Assembly (NCBI RefSeq): GCF_045032955.1
Contig: NZ_JBJFZU010000006.1
Span: 62,001 to 126,000, forward strand
Length of the DNA stretch: 64,000 bases
Direction of reading: 5' to 3'
Source of the DNA: Ornithinicoccus sp045032955
Lineage (GTDB): Bacteria; Actinomycetota; Actinomycetes; Actinomycetales; Dermatophilaceae
The stretch's first letter is position 1, and every line of letters starts with the position of its first letter. Below, piece by piece: positions 32,233-42,852 of this stretch. Under the pieces are notes generated by a model, which ran no database searches, was not told the DNA's origin, and worked only from the letters and a program-made list of their open reading frames with translations. Position numbers and translations under genes: made by a program.

Positions 32233-33156
32233 TCAGAACCCCAGCCGGTCCAGCTGCTTGGGGTCGCGCTGCCAGTCCTTGGCGACCTTGACGTGCAGGT
32301 CCAGGTGCACCCGGTGGCCCAGCACCTTCTCGATCCCCTGGCGCGCCTCGGTGCCGACGTCCCGCAGCCGGGTGCCCGCGCGACCGATGATGATCGCCTT
32401 CTGGCTGGGACGCTCCACGAAGACGTTGACCCGCACGTCGGAGAACGGTGAGTCCGCAGGCCGGTCCGCCCGCGGGACGATCTCCTCCACCTGCACCGCC
32501 AGGCTGTGCGGCAGCTCGTCGCGGACGCCCTCGAGCGCTGCCTCCCGCACCAGCTCGGCGATCTGCACCAGGGTCGACTCGTCGCTGACCTGGCCGTCGG
32601 GGTAGAGTTGCGGGGAGACCGGCAGGTAGCCGGAGAGCACGTCGGCCACCTCGTCGACCTGGTCACCACGCAGCCCGGAGCACGGGATGATCTCGTCCCA
32701 GTCGCCGAGCCGGTCGATGGCCATCAGGTGCTCCGCGAGGCGGTCCCTGCTGACGGCATCGGCCTTGGTGGCGATCGCCACCACCGGGACCTTGCGGACG
32801 GCGTGCAGGTCGGCCAGGTCCTTGGCGATGTAGGTGTCGCCGGGCCCGATCCGCTGGTCGCTGGGCAGGCAGAAGCCGATGACGTCCACCGACAGCAGCG
32901 TCTCCCGGACCACGTCGTTGAGCCGCTGCCCGAGCAGCGAGCGCGGCCGGTGCAGACCGGGGGTGTCCACCAGGATGAGCTGGGACCCGGCCGTGGTGCG
33001 GATCCCACGGATCGCGTGCCGGGTGGTCTGCGGCTTGGAGGAGGTGATCGCCACCTTCGTGCCGACCAGCGCGTTCGTCAGCGTCGACTTGCCCGCGTTC
33101 GGGCGTCCGACCAGGCAGGCGAACCCGCTGCGGTATGTCGTGTCGTCACCGGACAC
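32233..33156 (-). CDS. era: GTPase Era
   Basis: 307 residues. Ras-like G domain: G1 GRPNAGKST, G3 DTPGLHRPR, G4 TKAD. C-terminal KH domain with VFVERPSQKAIIIGRAGTRL. Binds the 3' end of 16S rRNA in 30S maturation. GTG start overlaps the upstream CorC-like gene by 11 nt. Last gene of the phoH-ybeY-corC-era operon. Confidence 0.97.
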   Translation of the reverse strand: MSGDDTTYRSGFACLVGRPNAGKSTLTNALVGTKVAITSSKPQTTRHAIRGIRTTAGSQLILVDTPGLHRPRSLLGQRLNDVVRETLLSVDVIGFCLPSDQRIGPGDTYIAKDLADLHAVRKVPVVAIATKADAVSRDRLAEHLMAIDRLGDWDEIIPCSGLRGDQVDEVADVLSGYLPVSPQLYPDGQVSDESTLVQIAELVREAALEGVRDELPHSLAVQVEEIVPRADRPADSPFSDVRVNVFVERPSQKAIIIGRAGTRLRDVGTEARQGIEKVLGHRVHLDLHVKVAKDWQRDPKQLDRLGF

Positions 33157-34513
33157 TGGTGCTCACCTCGTCCTTGCTCTGCTCGTGGTCCCGGTGCCCC
33201 TCGGGCTCCGGCGGGTGGTCCTGCGGCTCGCCCTCGGAGCGGTCCGTGGCGTCCAGACGGCGCACCAGGACCGTCGCGACCCGCCGCCGACGACCGGCCA
33301 TCCGCTCGGCGGTGAGCTCGAGACCGGCGAACTGTCCGGTCGAGCCCTGGATCGGCACCATCCCGATCGCGGTCGCCAGCAGCCCGCCGACCGAGTCGAC
33401 GTCCTCGGTCTCGATCTCGACGTCGAACATCCCGGCCAGGTCGTCGACCGGCAGGTTCGCCGGCACCCGGGTGGCCTGGCTGCCGTCCCCCAGGGTGACG
33501 TCCTCGACCTCGACGCTGTCCCGGTCGTACTCGTCGGTGATCTCGCCGACGATCTCCTCGACGATGTCCTCGATGGTCAGCAGCCCGGCGGTGCCGCCGT
33601 ACTCGTCGATGACCAGGGCGACGTGCTGGCGGCCCTGCTGCATCTCGCGGAGCAGCTCGTCCACCCGCTTCATCTCGGGGATCCGCTGGACCGGCCTCAT
33701 GACCTCGGTGACCTGCACGGTGCTGGCGGAGTCGGCGCGGCTGTTCACGGCCCGCACCACGTCCTTGAAGTAGAGCATCCCGAGCACGTCGTCGGTGTCC
33801 TCGCCGATCACCGGGACCCGGGAGAAGCCCGAGCGCAGGAACAGCGACATCGCCTGCCGCAGCACCTTCTCGGCCTTGATCGTCACCAGGTCGGGCCGGG
33901 GCACCATCACCTCCCGCGCCACGGTGTCGCCGAGCTCGAAGATGGAATGGATCATCTCCCGCTCTTCGTCCTCGATCACCGAGGACTCACCGGCGAGGTC
34001 GACCAGCTCACGCAGCTCGGTCTCGTTCGCGAACGGGCCCTCGGCATACCCGCGCCCCGGGGTCACCGCGTTGCCGATGACCACCAGCAGCTTGGCCACC
34101 GGGCCGAAGACCATCCGCAGCATCCGCACCACCGGTGCGGCCACCAGGGCGGCCGGCTCGGAGTGCTGGCGGCCGAGGGTGCGCGGCGAGACCCCGACCA
34201 CCACGAAGGTGACGACGGCCATGATGGTCACCGCGACCAGCGCGGTCCACCAGTGCGAGTCCGTCACCGTGTCGACGGCCACCGTCACCAGGACGGCGGT
34301 GGCCGCCTCGGCGGTGACCCGGACGAAGGCGGCGACGGCCAGGTAGGGCGAGGGGTCGGTGCTGATCCGGACCAGGGCCGGCGCGCCACGGCGCCCGTCG
34401 TCGAGCAGCTGCTCGGCGCGGTGCCGACCCACCCGCTGCAGCGCCGTCTCACCGATGGTGAGCAGGAAGGCCACCACGGTGGTCAGCAGGGCCACCAGGA
34501 CGAGAGACGTCAT
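33146..34513 (-). CDS. CNNM/CorC-family membrane protein with CBS domains
   Basis: 455 residues. DUF21 (CNNM) transmembrane region in about the first 150 residues, tandem CBS domains at about 195-320 (VMVPRPDLVTI, FSRVPVIGEDTDDVLGMLYFKD, HVALVIDEYGGTAGLLT) and a C-terminal CorC/HlyC domain (about 335-425). Relatives export Mg2+/Co2+ or resist metal stress. Annotated 'hemolysin' historically without support. ATG overlaps the ybeY stop by 4 nt. Confidence 0.92.
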   Translation of the reverse strand: MTSLVLVALLTTVVAFLLTIGETALQRVGRHRAEQLLDDGRRGAPALVRISTDPSPYLAVAAFVRVTAEAATAVLVTVAVDTVTDSHWWTALVAVTIMAVVTFVVVGVSPRTLGRQHSEPAALVAAPVVRMLRMVFGPVAKLLVVIGNAVTPGRGYAEGPFANETELRELVDLAGESSVIEDEEREMIHSIFELGDTVAREVMVPRPDLVTIKAEKVLRQAMSLFLRSGFSRVPVIGEDTDDVLGMLYFKDVVRAVNSRADSASTVQVTEVMRPVQRIPEMKRVDELLREMQQGRQHVALVIDEYGGTAGLLTIEDIVEEIVGEITDEYDRDSVEVEDVTLGDGSQATRVPANLPVDDLAGMFDVEIETEDVDSVGGLLATAIGMVPIQGSTGQFAGLELTAERMAGRRRRVATVLVRRLDATDRSEGEPQDHPPEPEGHRDHEQSKDEVSTSVR

Positions 34514-35022
34514 GGGCGCCCGGCCACGTCGCCGTCGGCGGCGGTGGTGGCCCGCCCCCGTTGCGCCAGGAAGGTGAGCAGCAGGGTGCGCTGCAGGTCG
34601 AACATCTCCCGCTCGTCCGCCGACTCGGCGTGGTCGAACCCGAGCAGGTGCAGGATCCCGTGGGTGGTCAGCAGCAGGATCTCGTCCCCCACCGCGTGCC
34701 CGGCCTGCTGGGCCTGGGTCTGCGCGACGCCCGGGCAGAGCACCACGTCCCCGAGCATCCCCGCCGGTCCGGAGTCGGGGTCGGCCCCGGTCCGGCCGGG
34801 GCGGAGCTCGTCCATCGGGAAGCTCATCACGTCGGTGGGTCCGGGCAGGTCCATCCACCGCTGGTGCAGGTTCGCCATCGTGCTCTCGTCCACCAGGGTG
34901 ATCGTCAGATCGGCACGCGCGTTCACCCGCAGCTGCTCCAGGACGTGCCTGCCGAGGTCGGCGAGCTCGGCCTCCGGGACCGGCGAGGGCACCTCGCCCG
35001 ACTCGTTGAGGACCTCGATCAT
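34510..35022 (-). CDS. ybeY: Endoribonuclease YbeY (rRNA maturation factor)
   Basis: 170-residue zinc endoribonuclease acting in 16S rRNA 3'-end maturation and ribosome quality control. The zinc site THGILHLLGFDHAES is intact, as is TDVMSFPMDELRPG. Overlaps phoH and the CorC-like gene by a few nucleotides; the phoH-ybeY pairing is conserved. Confidence 0.96.
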   Translation of the reverse strand: MIEVLNESGEVPSPVPEAELADLGRHVLEQLRVNARADLTITLVDESTMANLHQRWMDLPGPTDVMSFPMDELRPGRTGADPDSGPAGMLGDVVLCPGVAQTQAQQAGHAVGDEILLLTTHGILHLLGFDHAESADEREMFDLQRTLLLTFLAQRGRATTAADGDVAGRP

Positions 35023-36053
35023 CAGGAGCCCCCGCCGCCGGCGCGGGACCGGCGGGGGTTCTCCCGGCGCCGCTCGTCGTACCGCCCGTAGGCGTCGACG
35101 ATGTCGCTGACGAGTCGGTGGCGCACGACGTCCTGGCTGGTCAGGTGGGAGAAGTGGATGTCGTCGACGCCGTCCAGGATGCCCTGCACCACGCGCAGAC
35201 CGGAGTCGGTGCCACCGGGCAGGTCCACCTGGGTGGTGTCACCGGTGACCACCATCTTCGACCCGAAGCCGAGCCGGGTCAGGAACATCTTCATCTGCTC
35301 GGGCGAGGTGTTCTGCGCCTCGTCCAGGATGATGAAGGAGTCGTTCAGACTGCGTCCGCGCATGTAGGCCAGCGGTGCCACCTCGATGGTCCCGGCCGCC
35401 ATCAGCTTGGACATCGACTCGCTGTCGACCATGTCGTGCAGGGCGTCGTAGAGGGGACGCAGGTAGGGGTCGATCTTGTCGGTCAGGGTGCCGGGCAGGA
35501 ACCCCAGCCGCTCCCCCGCCTCGACCGCCGGCCGGGTCAGGATGATCCGGTTGACCTGCTTGGCCTGCAGCGCGGCGACGGCCTTGGCCATCGCCAGGTA
35601 GGTCTTCCCGGTGCCGGCCGGGCCGAGGCCGAAGACGATCGTGTGGTCGTCGATGGCGTCGACGTAGTGCTTCTGGTTCAGCGTCTTGGGCCGGATCGTC
35701 CGGCCGCGGCTGGAGACGATGTTCATGGTGAGCACGTCCGCCGGCCGGTCGGTGGTGGCGGTGCGCAGCATCCCGATGCTGCGCTCCACCGCGTCCCGGT
35801 TCAACGGCTGACCGCGCCGCACGATGGACTGCAGCTCGTCGACCAGGCGCTCGACGAGCGCGAGCTCACCGGAGTCGCCGGTCACCCGGAACTCGTTGCC
35901 GCGCACGTGCACGCCCACCTGGGGGAAGGCGCGCTCGATGGTGCGCAGCAGCTCGTCGTGCGGGCCGAGCAGGCTGACCATGGACACGTCGTCGGGGATG
36001 ACGACGGTGTGCGTGGGCGGGGTGGGGGACGTGCTGGTGTCGGTCTCTGTCAT
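35022..36053 (-). CDS. phoH: PhoH family ATPase (PhoH-like, PhoL type)
   Basis: 343 residues. N-terminal KH-like region and a RecA-like ATPase: Walker A GPAGTGKTYLAM, Walker B FIILDEAQNT, and VTGDTTQVDLPGG. Probably RNA-related and linked to ribosome maturation by its operon with ybeY and era. TAGACT (36063-36068) lies 9 nt before the ATG, so the transcript has little or no leader, though GGAG falls in the gap. Confidence 0.94.
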   Translation of the reverse strand: MTETDTSTSPTPPTHTVVIPDDVSMVSLLGPHDELLRTIERAFPQVGVHVRGNEFRVTGDSGELALVERLVDELQSIVRRGQPLNRDAVERSIGMLRTATTDRPADVLTMNIVSSRGRTIRPKTLNQKHYVDAIDDHTIVFGLGPAGTGKTYLAMAKAVAALQAKQVNRIILTRPAVEAGERLGFLPGTLTDKIDPYLRPLYDALHDMVDSESMSKLMAAGTIEVAPLAYMRGRSLNDSFIILDEAQNTSPEQMKMFLTRLGFGSKMVVTGDTTQVDLPGGTDSGLRVVQGILDGVDDIHFSHLTSQDVVRHRLVSDIVDAYGRYDERRRENPRRSRAGGGGS

Positions 36054-36062
36054 GGGATCTCC

Positions 36063-36068
36063 AGTCTA
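36063..36068 (-). promoter_or_regulatory. -10 box of phoH-ybeY-corC-era operon
   Basis: TAGACT on the minus strand, 9 nt before the phoH ATG, directly downstream of the MFS stop. Confidence 0.45.
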
Positions 36069-37457
36069 GACGGCGGCGGTGACGTCCGCCCCCTGCGCGG
36101 GCCGCGCCCGCAGGGCGCTGAGCACGGACAGGGCACCCACCCCGAGCGCGACGACCAGGGTGCCGACGAAGGCCAGGTGCGGCGCGGAGGCGTAGTAGAG
36201 CCCGAAGACCACCCCGGTCAGCGCCAGTGCCAGGGCGCTGCTGAGCGCCTCCCCCACCTGCAGCGCGCTGGAGTTGTGGCCGATCTCGGCCTCCGGTGAC
36301 AGCCGCATCGTCAGCAACGAGGTGGTGGGGTAGGCCAGCCCGACCCCGAGGGTCGCCAGCCCGTACACGGCGATCACCATCCACCCGGGCTGGGAGGTCC
36401 AGAACACCAGCGCCAGCACGCCCATCAGCACGGTGTAGAGCACGACCCCGACCATCATCAGCGCATACCGGTCCACGCCGGGCGGGAACCGGCTCTGCCA
36501 CCAGGACCCCAGTGCCCAGGCGACCGAGGCGGCGGCCAGGGCACCGCCGGCCTGCGCCGGGGAGTAGCCGTGCTCGTCCCTCAGCATCAACGGCAGGTAG
36601 GCCTCGGCCGCCACGAACGACCCGCCGAGGGCCCCGCGCACGCCGATCACCGACGGCAGCCCACGACCCAGCGTCAGGGTGCCGCGCGGCAGCAGCTGCC
36701 GGGCGGCGACCAGCAGCACCAGCAGGGAGACCGCCCCGATGGCGTACTCGCGCCCCTCGACCCGCTCGCCGGCCAGGTTGAGCACGCCGACGCTGAGCGC
36801 CGCGGCGACCGCCCACAGGATCGTCGTGCGGCGCAGGTGCGCGCCGACGCCCCCGCGGCGGGTCGCCCGCAGCGCCGGGCCCAGCACCCACAGCGACAGC
36901 GCCGCCAGCGGGACCACCCCGAGGAAGACCCAGCGCCAGGACAGGTGCTCGACCATCGCCCCGGTGAGCAGCGGCCCGGCGAGCCCCGGCACCACCCAGG
37001 CCGCGGCCAGCAGCGAGAAGACCGCGGGACGCAGCCGGTCGGGCACCCGCTGGGCGATGACCACGTAGAGGGCGACCGTGGAGGCGCCGCTGCCCAGGCC
37101 CTGCAGGGCGCGGCCCAGGACGAAGACCTCCATGCTGACGGCGGTGCCCGCCAGCAGCAGGCCGCCGGCGAAGAGCGCGGTCCCGGTGACCACGCTGGGG
37201 CGCGGTCCCTGACGGTCGGCCCACCAGCCGCCGACGACCATCCCCACCACGCTCGCGGCGACGGTCGCGCCGAAGGCCATGTTGTAGAGGTGGTAGCCGT
37301 CCAGGGCCGCGGCGACGGTCGGCATCGCTGCGCCGACGGCGATGTACTCCAGCGCGAAGAGGGCGATCAGCGCGGTGGCACCGACCGAGGCGCTACGGAT
37401 GCCCGGTGCGAAGATGTCGCGGCTGCGCGGGCGGGCCTCGGGCTGCTGCCCGGTCAC
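36066..37457 (-). CDS. MFS transporter
   Basis: 463 residues with about 12-14 hydrophobic helices. The motif A-like loop GGWWADRQGPRPSV and motif C-like GLAGPLLTGAMVEHLSWRWVF point to a drug-efflux type exporter. GTG 37457 overlaps the rsmE stop by 4 nt, so the transporter is translationally coupled to dnaJ-rsmE, an unusual neighbour for a drug pump and an insertion into the rsmE-phoH order seen elsewhere. Substrate unknown. Confidence 0.87.
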   Translation of the reverse strand: MTGQQPEARPRSRDIFAPGIRSASVGATALIALFALEYIAVGAAMPTVAAALDGYHLYNMAFGATVAASVVGMVVGGWWADRQGPRPSVVTGTALFAGGLLLAGTAVSMEVFVLGRALQGLGSGASTVALYVVIAQRVPDRLRPAVFSLLAAAWVVPGLAGPLLTGAMVEHLSWRWVFLGVVPLAALSLWVLGPALRATRRGGVGAHLRRTTILWAVAAALSVGVLNLAGERVEGREYAIGAVSLLVLLVAARQLLPRGTLTLGRGLPSVIGVRGALGGSFVAAEAYLPLMLRDEHGYSPAQAGGALAAASVAWALGSWWQSRFPPGVDRYALMMVGVVLYTVLMGVLALVFWTSQPGWMVIAVYGLATLGVGLAYPTTSLLTMRLSPEAEIGHNSSALQVGEALSSALALALTGVVFGLYYASAPHLAFVGTLVVALGVGALSVLSALRARPAQGADVTAAV

Positions 37458-38185
37458 CGCCACCTCGTGGTGGAGTTCAGCACGGCCAGCGCGGCCGGAC
37501 CGGCGGTCGAGGTGCGCAGCACGGTGCTCCCGAGCCGCACCGGGTATGCCCCCGCCCCGGTCAGGGCGTCCAGCTCGTCCGGCGAGACGCCCCCCTCCGG
37601 GCCGACCACCAGCAGCACCTCCCCCGCCTCGGGCAGCGGCACGTCCGACAGCGGGCGGGTCGCCTCCTCGTGCAGCACCAGGGCCAGGTCCGCGGTCTGC
37701 ACCCGCTCCAGCAGGGCGGACAGCTCCACCGTCTCCCCCAGCACCGGGACCCGCAGCCGGCGGGACTGCTTGGTCGCGGCCCGCAGGACCTGCTCCCACC
37801 GGCGGGCCGCCTTGACGCCCCGGTCCCCACGCCAGCGGACCACGCTGCGGCCGGCCTGCCAGGGCACCACCTCGTCCACGTCGAGCTCGGTCGCCGCCTC
37901 GATGGCCTGGTGGTCCCGGTCCCCCTTCGCCAGGGCCTGCACCAGCACCAGCCTGAGGGCCGGCGCCGGGGAGTCGAGGCGGTCGAGCACCACCAGGTCG
38001 GCCTCTCCCGGGCGCACCGCCTCGACCCGGCAGAGCGCGCCGCTGCCCTGGCCGTCGGCGACGAGCACCTGCTCACCGGCGCGGATCCGCTGCACGGTGA
38101 CGGCGTGCCGCCCCTCGTCCCCCCCGAGCAGCAACTCGTCCGCCCGGAGCGACCCGGGATCGACCAGGAACAGCGGTGCACTCAT
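37454..38185 (-). CDS. rsmE: 16S rRNA m3U1498 methyltransferase RsmE
   Basis: 243-residue SPOUT enzyme. PUA-like N-terminus (HAVTVQRIRAGEQVLVADG) and the trefoil-knot SAM site LLVVGPEGGVSPDELD plus VRLGSTVLRTSTAGPAALAVL. Methylates U1498 in the decoding region. 4 bp after dnaJ and coupled to the MFS gene. Confidence 0.95.
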   Translation of the reverse strand: MSAPLFLVDPGSLRADELLLGGDEGRHAVTVQRIRAGEQVLVADGQGSGALCRVEAVRPGEADLVVLDRLDSPAPALRLVLVQALAKGDRDHQAIEAATELDVDEVVPWQAGRSVVRWRGDRGVKAARRWEQVLRAATKQSRRLRVPVLGETVELSALLERVQTADLALVLHEEATRPLSDVPLPEAGEVLLVVGPEGGVSPDELDALTGAGAYPVRLGSTVLRTSTAGPAALAVLNSTTRWR

Positions 38186-38189
38186 CTGG

Positions 38190-39308
38190 TCAGCGACCCC
38201 GCAGGGCGTCCCAGAGGCTGTGCTTGCGGGAGTGGGCGCTGCCCATCCGCCCGGTCGGCACCGACTCACCTCGGCTCTCGGCGAGCTGGGCGAGCAGGTC
38301 GCGCTGGGTGTCGGTGAGCCTGGTCGGCACCTTCACGTCGAGGTGGACGACGAGGTCCCCACGCCCCTGGCCGCGCAGGTGGGTGACGCCCTTCTCGTCG
38401 AGCCGGATCGTCTGGCCGGGCTGGGTGCCGGCCCGCAGGTCGACCTCGACCGGCCCGTCCAGGGTCTCGACGGGGAGGGTGACCCCCAGGGCGGCCGCGG
38501 TCATCGGCACCTCCAGGGTGCAGTGCAGGTCGTCGCCCTGGCGCTGGAAGGTGTCGTGCGCCTCGACGGCGATCTCGACGTAGAGGTCCCCGGCGTCGCC
38601 GCCGAACGGTCCGACCTCGCCCTCGCCGGCGAGCGCGATCCGGGTGCCGGAGTCGACGCCGCCGGGCACCTTGAGGGTGAGGTCGCGACGGGTCCGCACG
38701 CGCCCCTCCCCGGAGCAGTCGAAGCAGGGGTGCTCGATGACGTCGCCGTAGCCGCGGCAGGCCTGGCAGGGACGGGAGGTCATCACCTGACCGAGGAAGG
38801 AGCGCTGCACCTGCTGCACCTCGCCGCGTCCGCTGCACACGTCGCACGTGCGGGTGCCGCTGCCCGGCTGGGCGCCGGCCCCGGTGCAGGTGCTGCAGAC
38901 CACCGCGGTGTCGATCTGCAGGGTCTGCTCGCCGCCGAAGACGGCGGTCGCCAGGTCGATGTCGAGGCGGACCAGCGCGTCGTGGCCACGCTGGACCCGG
39001 CCGCGGGGGCCGCGGGTGCCCGCGGAGGTGCCGCCGAAGAAGGCGTCCATGATGTCGCTGAAGGTGAAGCCCTGGCCGTAGCCGCCGGTGGCCCCGCCGT
39101 AGGGGTCCTGGCCGCGGTCGTAGGAGGCGCGCTTGGCCTGGTCGCCGAGCACGTCGTAGGCCTGGCTGACCCGCTTGAACTCGGCCTCCGCCTCGGCCCC
39201 GGGGTTCACGTCCGGGTGCAGCTGGCGGGCCTTCTTGCGGTAGGCCTTCTTGATCTCCTCGGCAGAGGCCTCGCGGGAGACTCCGAGGTCGGTGTAGTAG
39301 TCATTCAC
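38190..39308 (-). CDS. dnaJ: Chaperone DnaJ
   Basis: 372-residue type I Hsp40. J domain (1-70) with the HPD motif in ARQLHPDVNPG, a Gly/Phe-rich linker, and four zinc-finger repeats CxxCxGxG (CSTCTGAG, CDVCSGRG, CQACRGYG, CFDCSGEG; about 135-210), then the substrate-binding domain. GTG 39308 is the start (codons GTG-AAT-GAC). Downstream of hrcA, hence under CIRCE control. Confidence 0.97.
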   Translation of the reverse strand: MNDYYTDLGVSREASAEEIKKAYRKKARQLHPDVNPGAEAEAEFKRVSQAYDVLGDQAKRASYDRGQDPYGGATGGYGQGFTFSDIMDAFFGGTSAGTRGPRGRVQRGHDALVRLDIDLATAVFGGEQTLQIDTAVVCSTCTGAGAQPGSGTRTCDVCSGRGEVQQVQRSFLGQVMTSRPCQACRGYGDVIEHPCFDCSGEGRVRTRRDLTLKVPGGVDSGTRIALAGEGEVGPFGGDAGDLYVEIAVEAHDTFQRQGDDLHCTLEVPMTAAALGVTLPVETLDGPVEVDLRAGTQPGQTIRLDEKGVTHLRGQGRGDLVVHLDVKVPTRLTDTQRDLLAQLAESRGESVPTGRMGSAHSRKHSLWDALRGR

Positions 39309-39400
39309 GGGGTGGCATGTCCTTGGGGTTGCGTAACGGTCAACAGGTCAGGTCCGCACTCGTCAACGGTGCGTGCTTCTCGGGTATGCCGTGAGGTTGC

Positions 39401-40420
39401 TCACCCGTCGAGCATGTCGGCGACGTAGTGGGCGACGGCACGGACGGTGGCCATCGTCTGCGGGTAGTCCATCCGGGTCGGGCCGACGACACCGAGGCCG
39501 CCCGCCGTCCCGTAGGTGGTGGCGATGACGGAGGTGGTGCGCAACGGCTCGTAGGGGTTCTCCGCACCGATCGCGACGGCCACCGCCTCGGTCCGGTCGA
39601 CGGTTGCCATGCTGCCCATCAACCGGAGCAGCACCACGTGCTCCTCGAGCGCCTCCAGCACCTGGGACAGCGAGGTCGGGAAGTCGCTGCCCACCCGGGC
39701 CAGGTTGGCGGTGCCGGCCAGAGCGACCCGCTCCTCGGCACGCTCCTGCGCCGCCAGGGTCAGCGCGTCCACGACGGTGCGGGCCAGCTCGGCGTCCGCC
39801 GGGGCGACCCGCTCGTCGGCGTCGGCCAGGCGGGCGCCCACCTCGTTCAACCGCTGCCCGACGGACAGCTCGTTGACGACGCCGCGCAGCTGGGCCACCA
39901 CGTCCGGGTCCCCGGTCAGGTCGCGTCCGACGTCGACCACCCGCTGCTCGACCCGCCCGGTGTCGACGATGAGGACGATCATCAGCCGGGTGCCCCCGAC
40001 CGGGACCAGCTCGACGTGCCGCACCGCCGACCGGGACAGCCGGGGGTACTGCATGACGGCCACCTGCTGGGTCAGGCTGGAGAGCAGCCGGGTGGTGCGG
40101 GAGACCACGTCGTCCAGGTCGACCGCGCCGTCCAGGAAGCGGGCGATCGCGGCCCGCTCGGCCCGGGTCATCGGCTTGATCTGCTGCAGCCGGTCCACGA
40201 ACATCCGGTAGCCGGCGTCGGTGGGCACCCGGCCCGCGCTGGTGTGCGGCGCGGTGATCAGGCCTTCCTCCTCGAGCACGGCCATGTCGTTGCGGACGGT
40301 GGCCGCGGAGACCCCCAGCTGGTGGCGCTCCAGCAGGGACCGGGACCCGACCGGCTCGGAGGTGCGCACGTAGTCCTGCACGATGGCGCGGAGCACCTCG
40401 AGCCTGCGGTCGTCGCTCAT
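39401..40420 (-). CDS. hrcA: Heat-inducible transcription repressor HrcA
   Basis: 339 residues. N-terminal winged HTH (RSLLERHQLGVSAATVRNDMAVLEEEGLITAPHTSAGRVP) and GAF-like domain. Represses chaperone genes through CIRCE; a perfect element at 40454-40480 lies in its own leader, so hrcA-dnaJ is autoregulated. Confidence 0.96.
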   Translation of the reverse strand: MSDDRRLEVLRAIVQDYVRTSEPVGSRSLLERHQLGVSAATVRNDMAVLEEEGLITAPHTSAGRVPTDAGYRMFVDRLQQIKPMTRAERAAIARFLDGAVDLDDVVSRTTRLLSSLTQQVAVMQYPRLSRSAVRHVELVPVGGTRLMIVLIVDTGRVEQRVVDVGRDLTGDPDVVAQLRGVVNELSVGQRLNEVGARLADADERVAPADAELARTVVDALTLAAQERAEERVALAGTANLARVGSDFPTSLSQVLEALEEHVVLLRLMGSMATVDRTEAVAVAIGAENPYEPLRTTSVIATTYGTAGGLGVVGPTRMDYPQTMATVRAVAHYVADMLDG

Positions 40421-40453
40421 CGTTCTCCCTCCTGGCCGGTCGGCGTGGCGCTG

Positions 40454-40484
40454 CTGGCACTCGTCATTCCCGAGTGCCAGTCTA
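40454..40484 (-). promoter_or_regulatory. CIRCE operator and -10 box of hrcA-dnaJ
   Basis: CTGGCACTC-N9-GAGTGCCAG (40454-40480) is a perfect 9-9-9 CIRCE; the outer bases are CTG/CAG instead of the usual TTA/TAA. The -10 TAGACT (40479-40484, minus) overlaps its upstream edge, so HrcA would block transcription initiation. Confidence 0.9.
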
Positions 40485-40537
40485 CCCGTTCGGGGGTCCG
40501 GCACCCGGAGCCCCGCGTCCGACCGGGCGAGCGGCGG

Positions 40538-41950
<1,413 letters not shown>

Positions 41951-41956
41951 GTGCAG

Positions 41957-41966
41957 ACGGTACCGT
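41957..41966. promoter_or_regulatory. Palindromic -10 shared by fumC and DUF3097
   Basis: ACGGTACCGT is a perfect palindrome. Read on the minus strand it gives TACCGT 6 nt before the fumC ATG; on the plus strand it gives TACCGT 8 nt before the DUF3097 GTG. The two genes are only 24 bp apart, so the two polymerases cannot initiate together. Confidence 0.6.
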
Positions 41967-41974
41967 CGGGCGGT

Positions 41975-42847
41975 GTGAGTGATCGCTACGGCACCGACGT
42001 CCTGGCCACCGACTGGCGCGCACCCCGGCGGGGTCGCGCCAGAGAGCTGGTCGCCGAGGCCGGGCTGGTGGTGGAGGACGTGCAGACCGGCTGGTGCGGC
42101 GCCGTGGTCGCGGTCGAGAAGGCCGGGGGTATGCAGGTGGTCCACCTCGAGGACCGCCGCGGCCGGCGCAAGGGTTTCCCGCTGGGGCCCGGCTTCCTGG
42201 TCGACGGCGCACCCGTGGTGCTCGTCCCGGACACCCGCGAACGGGCCGCGCAGGTGGCCGCTGCCGCCTCCGCCGCCGCCCGGACGGCCAGCGGTTCGGT
42301 CCGGGCCCAGGCGGCACCGGCGCGGGTGGCCAGCGGCTCCCGGATCTGGGTCGAGGGCAAGCACGACGCGGAGCTGGTGGAGAAGGTCTGGGGCGACGAC
42401 CTGCGCGGCGAGGGGGTGGTCGTCGAGATGCTCAACGGCGTCGACGACCTGGCCGGGGAGATCCGCGGCTTCGGCCCGCACCGGGACGCCCGCCTCGGCA
42501 TCCTGGTCGACCACCTGGTGCCGGGCACCAAGGAGAGCAGGATCGTGCAGGGTGCGGCCGGGCTGAGCCCGCACGTGCGCATCCTCGGCCACCCCTACGT
42601 CGACGTCTGGCAGTCGGTCAAGCCGGCCCGCCTGGGGTTGACCGCATGGCCCGTCATCGAGCGCGGCCGGTCCTGGAAGCACGGGATCCTGGCCGAGCTC
42701 GGCTGGCCGCACTCCAGCCAGACCGACGTGGCCCTGGGGTGGAAGAAGATCCTGTCCACCGTTCGTTCCTACAGCGACCTGGAACCGACGCTGCTCGCCA
42801 GCGTCGAAGAGTTGATCGACTTCGTCACCGTGCCACCCGAGGAGTGA
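41975..42847 (+). CDS. DUF3097 family protein
   Basis: 290 residues; actinobacterial family of unknown function. Two parts: an N-terminal basic region with APRRGRARELVAEAGL, and a C-terminal part with IWVEGKHDAELVEKVWGDDL and LGILVDHLVPGTKES. The spacing of the Glu and Asp-x-His stretches is reminiscent of a TOPRIM-like site (inference). GTG 41975 is chosen by -10 spacing. Followed 5 bp later by the DUF4870 gene. Confidence 0.88.
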   Translation: MSDRYGTDVLATDWRAPRRGRARELVAEAGLVVEDVQTGWCGAVVAVEKAGGMQVVHLEDRRGRRKGFPLGPGFLVDGAPVVLVPDTRERAAQVAAAASAAARTASGSVRAQAAPARVASGSRIWVEGKHDAELVEKVWGDDLRGEGVVVEMLNGVDDLAGEIRGFGPHRDARLGILVDHLVPGTKESRIVQGAAGLSPHVRILGHPYVDVWQSVKPARLGLTAWPVIERGRSWKHGILAELGWPHSSQTDVALGWKKILSTVRSYSDLEPTLLASVEELIDFVTVPPEE

Positions 42848-42852
42848 GCCCC

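Noticed and set aside
33146..34513. 'Hemolysin' label for the CBS-domain protein
   Set aside because: Domain order (DUF21, two CBS, CorC) fits CNNM/CorC transport proteins; the hemolysin name has no support in the sequence.
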